Below, in pieces: positions 51,179 to 58,556 of a stretch of DNA of 64,000 nucleotides (position 1 is the stretch's first letter; every line of letters starts with the position of its first letter). The notes under the pieces were generated by a model. The model was given only the letters and a program-made list of their open reading frames with translations, made no database searches and had not been told where the DNA came from. The DNA is from Kineosporiaceae bacterium. GTDB lineage: Bacteria > Actinomycetota > Actinomycetes > Actinomycetales > Kineosporiaceae. The translations under genes were made by a program, and so were the position numbers. The DNA lies in the NCBI GenBank assembly GCA_016713225.1, contig JADJPO010000004.1, positions 186,001 to 250,000 of the forward strand. The letters are read 5' to 3'.

Positions 51179-52156
51179 TCAGGCCGGGGTGACCACCAGG
51201 GCCACCGGCATCGGGTAGGTCCGCAGCGCCACCAGCGAGCGCAGCAGCTCCAACCGGCCATCGTGGACGGCGGTCTCGTAGTTGCCACAGTGCCGGCGCC
51301 GGTAGTCCCCGGCCGCCACCGCGTGACAGGACACCGGCCCGCCGTCCAGGTTGAGGGCCAGGCGCAGGTCGAGCCCCGAGCGGGGCAGGAACGCTGACAG
51401 TGCGGTCAGCGAGAAGTAGGCGTCGGTGGTGCTGACCACCAGGATGCGCCCGGCACGGTCCTGGCCGAGGAAGCTGCGATTGGCCAGCCAGCGCGGGTCC
51501 GCCGTCCCCACCCGGCCCTGACCGTCGGCCCCGAGCAGCAGCGGGTAGGACACCATGGCCTGCTCGGCCGTGGCGAGCAGGGGTCGCCAGTCTCGACCGG
51601 CCAGATCCTCCAGACGCGCGCCGGCGGCATCCACCACGAAGGCACCGTGGGTGGCCTGGTAGGTGGCCGGTCCCAGCAGGCGCCCGTCGCTGACGACGGG
51701 GGTGTCGGGGGCGCCGCGCCGGGCGAAATAGCTGCCGTTGATCACCACGGTGGCGCCGGTGGCCGACATCCACTGGTCGAGGTCACGGTCCCCCGCCGGC
51801 CGGCTCATCACCCGGAACCGGTAGCGGTGGGGATCGACCCGGGTGACCAGCAACGTATCCACCGGCCGGCCGGCCACGCGCACCGGCACCTCGGCGACCT
51901 CGAGCCCGGGGCGCACCTCACGCCAGATCACCGAACTCACGACGTCCGGGGTCGGCGAACCGGCCAGGGCCAGCCGCATGCCCGGCGTGAGTCTCTCGTC
52001 GGTGGGGCTGACCTCGTCCCACGTGCTGACGCCCCGGCGCGCCATCACGTTGACCCCGTACCAGCCTGCGGTCTGATAGGCCACGGCCACGGCGGTCAAC
52101 ACCGACGCCAGGACGATGCCTGCCGTCGCGATCAGCCCCCGCGATCGACGACGCAT
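51179..52156 (-). CDS. Phosphodiester glycosidase (NAGPA) family secreted/membrane protein
   Basis: A 325-residue protein with one N-terminal TM/signal segment (about 8-28, after MRRRSRG) and an exported NAGPA/DUF2233 domain. The family marks are ATVVINGSYFARRG (about 133-147) and the ALNLDGGPVS motif (about 267-276). Relatives include the mammalian enzyme that uncovers mannose-6-phosphate and bacterial exopolysaccharide-linked proteins. In bacteria the substrate is usually unknown; a cell-envelope phosphodiester is likely. It is divergent from the adenosine deaminase gene. Confidence 0.82.
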   Translation of the reverse strand: MRRRSRGLIATAGIVLASVLTAVAVAYQTAGWYGVNVMARRGVSTWDEVSPTDERLTPGMRLALAGSPTPDVVSSVIWREVRPGLEVAEVPVRVAGRPVDTLLVTRVDPHRYRFRVMSRPAGDRDLDQWMSATGATVVINGSYFARRGAPDTPVVSDGRLLGPATYQATHGAFVVDAAGARLEDLAGRDWRPLLATAEQAMVSYPLLLGADGQGRVGTADPRWLANRSFLGQDRAGRILVVSTTDAYFSLTALSAFLPRSGLDLRLALNLDGGPVSCHAVAAGDYRRRHCGNYETAVHDGRLELLRSLVALRTYPMPVALVVTPA

Positions 52157-52189
52157 GAGCCATACCCTGCCAGACGGCAGAATCCCCCC

Positions 52190-53254
52190 ATGACCATGTC
52201 GCCCATCGCACCTGAGTTGGCCGCTTTCATCGCCGGTCTACCCAAGGCCGAGCTGCACGTGCACCACGTGGGCTCGGCGACGGCCGACATGGTCGCCGAG
52301 CTGGCCGATCGCCACCCGGGGGTGCTGCCGGTGGCGCCCGAGGCCCTGGCGGACTACTTCACCTTCACCGACTTCGCCCACTTCATCGAGGTCTACCTGT
52401 CGGTGGTCGACCTGCTGCACACCCCGGACGACGTGCGGTACCTGACGTTCGAGGTCGCCGGAGAGCTTGCCCGACACCAGGTTCGCTATGCCGAGCTCAC
52501 CATGACGCCCTACACCTCGGTGATGCGGGGCATCCCGATCCAGGCCTACACCGAGGCGATCGAGGACGCGCGACAGGCCGCCGAACGCGACCACGGCATC
52601 GTGCTGCGCTGGATCTACGACATCCCGGGCGAGGACGGCGTGTCCGCCGCCGACGCCACGCTCGCCTACGCCCTCGACCACGGCCCGTCCGCCCTGGTCG
52701 GCTTCGGCCTCGGCGGGCCGGAGGTCGGCGTGCCCCGGCCGCAGTTCGCGCCGCACTTCGCCGCCGCCCGCGCCGCCGGACTGCGCAGCGTGCCGCACGC
52801 CGGCGAGACCACCGGACCGCAGACCATCTGGGACGCACTCAACCACCTGGGCGCCGAACGGATCGGCCACGGCACGTCCGCCGTCCAGGATCTACTGCTC
52901 ATGGAACACCTTGCTGCACAACGCATTCCCCTCGAAGTATGCCCGACGTCCAACATCGCCACCAAGGCGGTCGCCCGGCTCGAGGAGCATCCGATCCGCG
53001 CGATGCACGAGGCGGGCCTGGTCATCACGATCAACAGCGACGACCCACCGATGTTCGCCACCTCCCTGACCGTCGAGTACGAGGTCGCCGCCCGCCTCCT
53101 CGACCTGGACGCCGCCGGGGTCGCCGAACTCGCCCTGGCCGCGGTGGACTCCTCCTTCGCCCCGGACGACGTCCGCCGCCGGGTGCGCGCCGAGATCGAG
53201 GCCGCGGCGTCCGGGATGAGTGCAGGTTCGCCGGGTCACAGCTCGCAGCGGTAA
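52190..53254 (+). CDS. add: Adenosine deaminase family protein
   Basis: A 354-residue amidohydrolase of the adenosine deaminase family. Metal and catalytic motifs are HVHHVGS (the HxH, about residues 21-27), VPHAGET with the metal His and catalytic Glu (about 203-209), RIGHG, and ITINSDDPPMF with the metal Asp. The first motif is HVHHVGS instead of the usual HxHLDGS/HLEGT, a small deviation next to the metal site. It may act on adenosine, or on an analogue such as aminodeoxyfutalosine. The frame is open far upstream, but homology and the divergent neighbour place the start at ATG 52190. Its last codons overlap the convergent GNAT gene by 19 bp. Confidence 0.88.
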   Translation: MTMSPIAPELAAFIAGLPKAELHVHHVGSATADMVAELADRHPGVLPVAPEALADYFTFTDFAHFIEVYLSVVDLLHTPDDVRYLTFEVAGELARHQVRYAELTMTPYTSVMRGIPIQAYTEAIEDARQAAERDHGIVLRWIYDIPGEDGVSAADATLAYALDHGPSALVGFGLGGPEVGVPRPQFAPHFAAARAAGLRSVPHAGETTGPQTIWDALNHLGAERIGHGTSAVQDLLLMEHLAAQRIPLEVCPTSNIATKAVARLEEHPIRAMHEAGLVITINSDDPPMFATSLTVEYEVAARLLDLDAAGVAELALAAVDSSFAPDDVRRRVRAEIEAAASGMSAGSPGHSSQR

Positions 53255-53742
53255 CGGACCTCGGTCAGCATCACTCCGCTGAAGTCCTCGTGCTGCTCGG
53301 TTCCGTCGGGCACCCAGCCGTGACGCCCGTAGAACGCTCGCGCCTGCACATTCTCCGCGAGCACCCAGAGCCGGGCCGCCCGGAACCCGGCGGCGCGCAA
53401 CGATTCACAGGCCGCCTCGAGCAGAGCCGCACCCACGCCCCGACCCCACCAGCCGGCGTCGACGTAGATCGCGAAGACCTGCCCCTCGCGGGGTTCGCCC
53501 ACTCGTTCGGCGGCCGGTCCGTGGGCCACGAAGCCGATCACCTGGTCGGCGTCCACCGCCACCCACGGCGCGGCGGCCTCGGGGCGCTCGATGACCGAGC
53601 GCCACATCTCGGTGCGGGCGGCGACGTCCAGGGCGTTCAGGTGACCGTCCGGCACGATGCCGCGGTAGGCCACCCGCCACGTGCCGACCTGCACCCGGGC
53701 AATGCCCTCGGCGTCCTCGATCCGCGCCTCCCGCACGATCAT
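53236..53742 (-). CDS. GNAT family N-acetyltransferase
   Basis: A 168-residue acetyltransferase with the GNAT acetyl-CoA loop GWWGRGVGAALLEAA (about 97-111), the preceding strand VFAIYVDAG, and the C-terminal NVQARAFYGRHGWVPDGTE motif (about 130-148). It transfers an acetyl group from acetyl-CoA to an amine; the substrate is not predictable. The 3' end overlaps the convergent adenosine deaminase gene by 19 bp. It is divergent from the NfeD-like/flotillin pair. Confidence 0.88.
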   Translation of the reverse strand: MIVREARIEDAEGIARVQVGTWRVAYRGIVPDGHLNALDVAARTEMWRSVIERPEAAAPWVAVDADQVIGFVAHGPAAERVGEPREGQVFAIYVDAGWWGRGVGAALLEAACESLRAAGFRAARLWVLAENVQARAFYGRHGWVPDGTEQHEDFSGVMLTEVRYRCEL

Positions 53743-53765
53743 GTGACCCAGTATGGTCGCTGCTC

Positions 53766-53975
53766 ATGGACGACGACCTGGTGGGACGACGTGGCCTGGT
53801 CACCACGACGATCCCCGCCGGGGGGATCGGTGAGGTGAGGCTTGCCTTCGGCCGAGGCACCGACACGTACGGCGCGTACGGCGCCAACCGCGGCGTGACG
53901 ATTCCCGCCGGCACCCGGGTCACCGTGGTCGAGATGTTCCCCCCGCGGACTGTCGTCGTGAGTGCCGACGAGTAA
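53766..53975 (+). CDS. Small NfeD-like OB-fold protein next to flotillin
   Basis: A 69-residue protein that resembles only the C-terminal OB-fold part of NfeD: LVGRRGLVTTTIPAGGIGEVRL, then ANRGVTIPAGTRVTVVEMFPPRTVVVS. It lacks the protease and membrane parts of full NfeD. The flotillin gene starts 102 bp downstream, and NfeD-SPFH pairing is a recognised gene neighbourhood, so it probably acts with the flotillin. It is about the minimal length for an OB domain. Confidence 0.75.
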   Translation: MDDDLVGRRGLVTTTIPAGGIGEVRLAFGRGTDTYGAYGANRGVTIPAGTRVTVVEMFPPRTVVVSADE

Positions 53976-54077
53976 CGTCATCGCGACCGGAACTCGGCGT
54001 GATCGCGCCGCGTTCCAGATCCACAACTCTCTCGGGGACAGGTCCCGTTTCAGCCAAGAAGGAGCTGGGACATTCAC

Positions 54078-55592
54078 ATGGAACTTCCGTTTGCCCTCAT
54101 CGTCGTGCTCGTCATCGTCGCCGGCCTCGGCATCGCCGTGGCGCTGTTCAAGAGCATGTGGCGGGTCGCCGAACCCAACCAGGCCCTGATCATCTCCGGT
54201 TCGAAGGAGAAGGGCGCCGGGCTGGGCTTTCGGGTCGTCACCGGCGGCGGCACCTTCATGGTGCCCGGCGTCCAGGTGTTGCGCCGGCTCTCCCTCGACA
54301 TCAACGAGGCGCCGTTGCACGTGGAGTGCGTGACCAAGCAGGGCATTCAGGTGGGGGTCCGCGGGGTGGTGATCTTCAAGGTCGGGGACGACGTCGCCTC
54401 GATCTCGAACGCCGCCCGTCGCTTCCTCGACCAGCAGGACACCATGGTCGACAAGATCGTCAACGTGTTCGAGGGGCATCTGCGCTCGATCATCGGTTCG
54501 CTCACCATGGAGGAGCTGGTGCGCGAGCGCGAGCGGCTCACCCAGGAGACCCGCGCCGCCGCCGGGGTCGAGGCCGAGAAGCTCGGCCTGGTGATCGACA
54601 GCCTGCAGATCAAGGACCTGGTCGACCCCACCGGCTACATTGCCAACCTCTCGCGCCCGCACGCCGCCGAGGTGACCAAGCAGGCCCGCATCGCCGAGGC
54701 GACCGCCAACCAGGAGGCCACCGAGGCCGAGGCCGCCGCCCAGGCACGCCAGGCCGAGGCGGTGCGCGCCTCCAAGATCGCCCAGGCGCAGTACCAGGCC
54801 GAGGTCGACCAGGTCTCGGCGAAGGCCCAGATGTCCGGTCCGTTGGCGGCAGCGGCCGCCCGGCAGGAGGTCGTCGTCCAGGAGACCGAGGTCGCCAAGC
54901 TCGAGGCCGCCCGGCGCGAGCAACAGCTCGAGGCCGAGGTGCGCCGTCCGGCCGACGCCTCGCGGTACCGGGTCGAGCAGGAGGCCATGGCGGCCCGCAA
55001 TGCGGCGATCGCCGAGGCCGAGGCCCGCAAGGCCGCGGTCATCGCCGCCGCCGAGGCGGACGCCGAGAAGGCCCGGCTCAGCGGTGAGTCCGAGAAGTCC
55101 CGCCGGACGGCGCTCGCCGACGCCGAGGCCATCGAGGGCGCCCGTCGCGGTGATGCCGAGAAGGCTCGACGCGTGGCCGAGGCCGATGCGGTGCGCGCCG
55201 AGGGTGAGGCGCAGGCCGCCGCGGTGCGCGCCGTCGGTGACGCCGAGGCCTCCGCCATCAAGGCCAAGGGCTTCGCGGACGCCGAGGCCATCGAACGCCG
55301 GGCGCAGGCCCTGTCGTCGAACTCCGAAGCTGTTGTGCTGCAAGAGATTGCCGAGAACTACCCGGCCATCGTGGCGAATGCTGCCAGGGCGTTCGAGAAC
55401 GTCGACAACATGCAGGTGCTGAACGGCGCCGAGGGGGTCACCGAGATGGTGACCTCGGTGATCGGGCAGGGCCTGGCCGGATTGAGTGTGGTCAAGGGCA
55501 TGCTGGGCAACGGCTCGACCAGCACCCCCAAGACCGGTCCCACGGTCGCGCCGCCCGCCGTCACGCCGTCCGAGAACCACAGCACCGCCTGA
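54078..55592 (+). CDS. Flotillin-like SPFH/band 7 membrane protein
   Basis: A 504-residue flotillin. An N-terminal TM helix (about 5-25) is followed by an SPFH domain (about 30-200: EPNQALIISGS, LSLDINEAPLHVECVTKQGIQVGV) and a long Glu/Ala-rich coiled coil (about 195-430, many EAEA-type heptads), then a flotillin C-terminal region (about 430-475) and a Pro/Thr-rich tail. It organises membrane microdomains. A ribosome-binding AAGGAG lies upstream. Together with the small NfeD-like gene it forms a two-gene unit. The Ala-rich coiled coil is encoded by repetitive GCC/GAG codons. Confidence 0.92.
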   Translation: MELPFALIVVLVIVAGLGIAVALFKSMWRVAEPNQALIISGSKEKGAGLGFRVVTGGGTFMVPGVQVLRRLSLDINEAPLHVECVTKQGIQVGVRGVVIFKVGDDVASISNAARRFLDQQDTMVDKIVNVFEGHLRSIIGSLTMEELVRERERLTQETRAAAGVEAEKLGLVIDSLQIKDLVDPTGYIANLSRPHAAEVTKQARIAEATANQEATEAEAAAQARQAEAVRASKIAQAQYQAEVDQVSAKAQMSGPLAAAAARQEVVVQETEVAKLEAARREQQLEAEVRRPADASRYRVEQEAMAARNAAIAEAEARKAAVIAAAEADAEKARLSGESEKSRRTALADAEAIEGARRGDAEKARRVAEADAVRAEGEAQAAAVRAVGDAEASAIKAKGFADAEAIERRAQALSSNSEAVVLQEIAENYPAIVANAARAFENVDNMQVLNGAEGVTEMVTSVIGQGLAGLSVVKGMLGNGSTSTPKTGPTVAPPAVTPSENHSTA

Positions 55593-55598
55593 TCACCC

Positions 55599-55616
55599 CG
55601 CCCGTGCCCGCGGGCG
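55599..55616. terminator. Short hairpin between convergent flotillin and enoyl-CoA hydratase genes
   Basis: CGCCCG-TGCCCG-CGGGCG forms a 6-bp GC stem with a 6-nt loop, 6 bp after the flotillin stop and 24 bp before the convergent gene's 3' end. Possible two-way terminator; weak. Confidence 0.4.
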
Positions 55617-55640
55617 AGTGAGGACGAACGCTGGGGGTGG

Positions 55641-56435
55641 TCAGCGAGCGCGGGATCGGTAGGCCGGTGCGGTCTTGTCGAGGGCGGCGCGGCGGGCGAT
55701 GGCGGTGTTGCGGGCGATCAGGAGGAACGCCTGCTCGAGGCGCTCACGGGCGAAGGTGCGCCGGGGGCTCGCCGTCCAGGTTCGAGTGAACAGGCGTTTC
55801 GCGGCGGCCAGGGCATCCGGCGAACGACGGGCGAGTTCGACGGCGAACGCCGTCGCCTCGGCCACCGGGTCATCGGCCAGGACGCCGACCAGGCCCAGCT
55901 CGTGCGCGCGGCGTCCGTCGAACAGCTCCGCGGTCATGGTCAGCCGCTTGGCGGTCTCGATGCCGACCAGTTCGGCGAGGCTGCGCACGCCGGTCATGTC
56001 GGGGATCAGCCCCCACTTGCCCTCGAGCACCGACCAGGTGGACGTCGGCGTGGCACAGCGGAAGTCGGCTGCCAGCGCGATCTGCAGCCCGCCGCCCAGA
56101 CAATGACCGTGCACCGCGGCGATCACCGGCACCGATAGGCGACGCCACCCCCAGCACGCCTCCTGAAACAGGTTGGTGCCGCGCCAGGGCCGGGGCACGA
56201 ACCCCGCCGCCACCCGAGCCGGCTGGGCGAGCACGGTCGCGAAGTCGAGCCCGGCGCAGAAGGCCTCACCCTGCCCGGCGATCACCACCGCGCGCAGCTC
56301 GCGGTCGCGGCGTAGCTGCCGGGCGAGAGCAGCGAGTTGCGCGAGGGTGTCCAGCGTCAGGGCATTGAGCTTGTCGGGGCGGTCGAGACGCACCTGAGCG
56401 ATGCCGTCCGTCACCTCGCAGGTCACCAGCTCCAC
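55641..56435 (-). CDS. Enoyl-CoA hydratase/isomerase family protein
   Basis: A 264-residue crotonase-fold protein. The oxyanion-hole segments are EAFCAGLDFATVL (about 68-80) and AVHGHCLGGGLQIALAADFRCA (about 113-134). The catalytic pair of classical hydratases (two Glu) is not fully visible: the second position reads SVLEGKWGLIPDMTG, with one Glu available, so isomerase or another crotonase activity is possible. A GTG at 56435 is taken as the start because homology begins at VELVTCEV and the longer frame runs through palindromic intergenic DNA. It is monocistronic. CoA substrate unknown. Confidence 0.88.
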   Translation of the reverse strand: MELVTCEVTDGIAQVRLDRPDKLNALTLDTLAQLAALARQLRRDRELRAVVIAGQGEAFCAGLDFATVLAQPARVAAGFVPRPWRGTNLFQEACWGWRRLSVPVIAAVHGHCLGGGLQIALAADFRCATPTSTWSVLEGKWGLIPDMTGVRSLAELVGIETAKRLTMTAELFDGRRAHELGLVGVLADDPVAEATAFAVELARRSPDALAAAKRLFTRTWTASPRRTFARERLEQAFLLIARNTAIARRAALDKTAPAYRSRAR

Positions 56436-56478
56436 GTGGTCGAGCCTAGACCCGGCGCTCACCGTCCACCCATGATCA

Positions 56479-56576
56479 CGTTGAAGATCACGGTGAGGGT
56501 TTCGTGCAGGTTGTGCGGCGTGTCGCCTCACCGTGATCTTCACACTCGAACGAATCCCACATCGTGATCTTCAACG
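56479..56576. repeat. Inverted repeat cluster (GAAGATCAC family)
   Basis: A 17-bp perfect inverted repeat, TGAAGATCACGGTGAGG (56482-56498) and its complement at 56526-56542. The left arm also pairs, through CGTTGAAGATCACG (56479-56492), with CGTGATCTTCAACG at 56563-56576. So one left arm can pair with either of two right arms, giving two alternative hairpins. An ATGATCACG lies just before (56472-56480). Confidence 0.85.
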
Positions 56577-56632
56577 CGATCTACGAGGTGATCTACGAGG
56601 CCTCCGGAGCCCTCACCCGGGGCCGCGGCGTC

Positions 56633-56701
56633 CATGATCAGCGTTAGATCGCAGTTCACTCCGGGTCAGCCGGTGCAAACTGCGATCTAACGGTGATCAT
56701 G
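56633..56701. repeat. Long inverted repeat with 24-bp arms
   Basis: Arms at 56633-56656 and 56678-56701 pair over 24 bp with one mismatch; the inner 15 bp are CGTTAGATCGCAGTT and its complement, the outer 8 bp CATGATCA and TGATCATG. The 21-bp spacer has no symmetry. It lies between the 5' side of the enoyl-CoA hydratase gene and the 3' end of the AEC transporter gene. Confidence 0.9.
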
Positions 56702-56835
56702 GGGCGAGGGGGATGAGAGGGCGCGAGGGCGGCGAGAGACGCGAGGACGCGAGGGCGGCGAGGGGGGCGAGCGCGGCGAGGCACGGCAGGACGAGGGCGA
56801 CGGGCAGGACGTCGGGCACCGCGGCACCGATCGCC

Positions 56836-57711
56836 TCAGCGCCCGATCCACCACGCAGCGACCAGGCCCACGCCGCCGAGCACCCAGCCGTAGCGGGCCG
56901 ACGCGGCCACCGTGGCATCGGCGTAGCCGTAGACCGTCGACATCTGAGACGGTCCGAACGCCGGGATGGACAGCGCCATCAGCACCGCCACCACCCCCAG
57001 CGCCCTCGTGGGAGCCCACACCACCAGCGGGGCCACCAACACCACCCGGACGACGATCAGCCGTAACCAGGGCATCACCCCCGGCCGCGGGTCCAGTCGC
57101 TGGGTCGGATGCAGCACCGAGCCGACGAACAGCGCCGCCCCCGAGGCGGCCAGCACCGGTGCCGAGATGGCCGAGACCAGCACCGTCCACGACGGCGCCT
57201 GCCCGGTGAACTTGAGCAGCAAGCCCACGACGAACGCGATCAGCGGCGACTGATCCACCCACGACGTTCGGACATGCTGCGGGATCGGTGCATCACGGCG
57301 CAGCATCCACAGGGTGAGCGACCAGACCGGCAACCCGAGCCGATCGACCAGCACCGCGGCGCCCACACCGGCGGGACCAGCCAAGGCTCCCGCCACCGGG
57401 ATGCCGAAGTAGGAGGTGTTGGCGAACGCCGTCCAGGCCCGCAACGCCGAGATCCCGGCCCGCTGCGGCGCCGGGGTCAGCACGTACGACGCGGCGAGCA
57501 CCACCGCGAAGGCCGCCACCAACAACCCCGGCCACACCATCTCGGCCGCGGTCGAGAGCCGCCAGGCGGCCGCCACCGACAGCAAGACCGAGGCCAGCAT
57601 GATCTGCGCGCGCACCAACATCGGCCACACGGAGGCCAGCCGAGCCTGACGGTGGGCGGCCCAACCCGCCACGGCGCCCACCAGGTAGGCGCCGATCACC
57701 GCGAGGCTCAC
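56836..57711 (-). CDS. AEC (auxin efflux carrier) family transporter
   Basis: A 291-residue membrane protein with about ten hydrophobic helices. It resembles AEC/AbrB-type permeases: the segment FANTSYFGIPVAGALAGPAGV (about 102-122) matches the conserved N(T/S)...FxGIP...P..G pattern, and a similar pattern near PAFGPSQMSTVYGYAD (about 255-270) marks the second half. It starts with GTG inside the stop codon of the metF-like gene (GTGA), so it is cotranslated with it. The larger open frame upstream is a shadow of metF. The substrate is unknown; members carry organic acids or amino acids. Confidence 0.72.
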   Translation of the reverse strand: MSLAVIGAYLVGAVAGWAAHRQARLASVWPMLVRAQIMLASVLLSVAAAWRLSTAAEMVWPGLLVAAFAVVLAASYVLTPAPQRAGISALRAWTAFANTSYFGIPVAGALAGPAGVGAAVLVDRLGLPVWSLTLWMLRRDAPIPQHVRTSWVDQSPLIAFVVGLLLKFTGQAPSWTVLVSAISAPVLAASGAALFVGSVLHPTQRLDPRPGVMPWLRLIVVRVVLVAPLVVWAPTRALGVVAVLMALSIPAFGPSQMSTVYGYADATVAASARYGWVLGGVGLVAAWWIGR

Positions 57712-58556
57712 AGATCGGCGAGCAGCTTCTGCCGCCAGGCCTCGGTCTCGGCCACCTGATTGAAGGTGAAGACGTGCAATCCGCTGACGCCGTACGTGGC
57801 CCCGCCCACATCGTGTGCCACCTTGCCGATCAGGGCCTCGGGGGCGTACCCGGGCCCGGCCATGCGCGCGAACCAGCCGGCGTGCTTGGTCAGGAACCGG
57901 GTCGACTCCCCCACGCCGACCTTGGTCGCCATGGTCAACAGCTTGGTGCGCTCCACCGGCCCGGCCACGCCGATCTTGATCGGGAGCTCGATGCCGCGCC
58001 GGCGCACCCGCTTGACCCAGTTCGAGATCAACTTGGGGTCGAAGCACATGTTCGAGACGACGTTGGTGGCGTGAGATCGCTTGTCCCACATGGCCTGCAC
58101 GGTGACGTCGTCGTCGATCGCCGGGTGCGACTCGGGGTACCCGGTGATACCGACCTCGGGGATCGGGTCACCGAGGCGGCTCAGCGCCTGCAGGCCCGGC
58201 AGCGAGGCGTCCCAGTCACCGGCCGGCGGGTCGGCGTCCCCGGCAGGCATGAACACCTCGGTGATCCCGGCCGCCGTCACCCGCTCGACCACCTCGGCCA
58301 GGTGCTGTTCACCCCGCAGCAGCCGGACGGCGATGTGCGGCACCACGGTGTACCCGTGCGCCGCGAACTTCTCGGCCAGGTCGAGCGTGGGGTCGAGCCC
58401 CTTGACCGGTGAGGCGGTCACGGTGAGCGTGACGTCCTTCGGCACCGCATCGAGCACCTTCGCCTCGATGGTGGCCGTCGGCAGCACCTCGTAGCGGGCG
58501 GCCCGCAGCAACCGACCGAACGCCTCGTGATGTCCCCCCGGCAGGATCCTTCTCAT
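57708..58556 (-). CDS. metF: Methylenetetrahydrofolate reductase-like protein
   Basis: A 282-residue MetF-family TIM barrel. Recognisable parts are ITEVFMPAGDADPP, VGITGYPESHPA and the FDPKLISNWVKRVRRRGIELPIKIGVAGP strand-helix-strand, the usual FAD/folate region. It should interconvert 5,10-methylene-THF and 5-methyl-THF. It lies between choline dehydrogenase (ATGA overlap upstream) and an AEC transporter (GTGA downstream). In a betaine-using cell it could turn methyl-THF made by the corrinoid cassette into methylene-THF, so it may be a dedicated catabolic copy rather than the methionine-pathway enzyme. It is shorter than E. coli MetF and lacks a regulatory domain. Confidence 0.83.
   Translation of the reverse strand: MRRILPGGHHEAFGRLLRAARYEVLPTATIEAKVLDAVPKDVTLTVTASPVKGLDPTLDLAEKFAAHGYTVVPHIAVRLLRGEQHLAEVVERVTAAGITEVFMPAGDADPPAGDWDASLPGLQALSRLGDPIPEVGITGYPESHPAIDDDVTVQAMWDKRSHATNVVSNMCFDPKLISNWVKRVRRRGIELPIKIGVAGPVERTKLLTMATKVGVGESTRFLTKHAGWFARMAGPGYAPEALIGKVAHDVGGATYGVSGLHVFTFNQVAETEAWRQKLLADL

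Larger units (their letters stand above)
56436..56835. other. 400-bp intergenic region with stacked palindromes
   Basis: Holds no supported gene. 56479-56576 and 56633-56701 carry long inverted repeats (separate entries). 56702-56835 is a purine-skewed, GCGAGG-rich low-complexity stretch that follows the stop of the AEC transporter gene on the minus strand. Confidence 0.7.
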
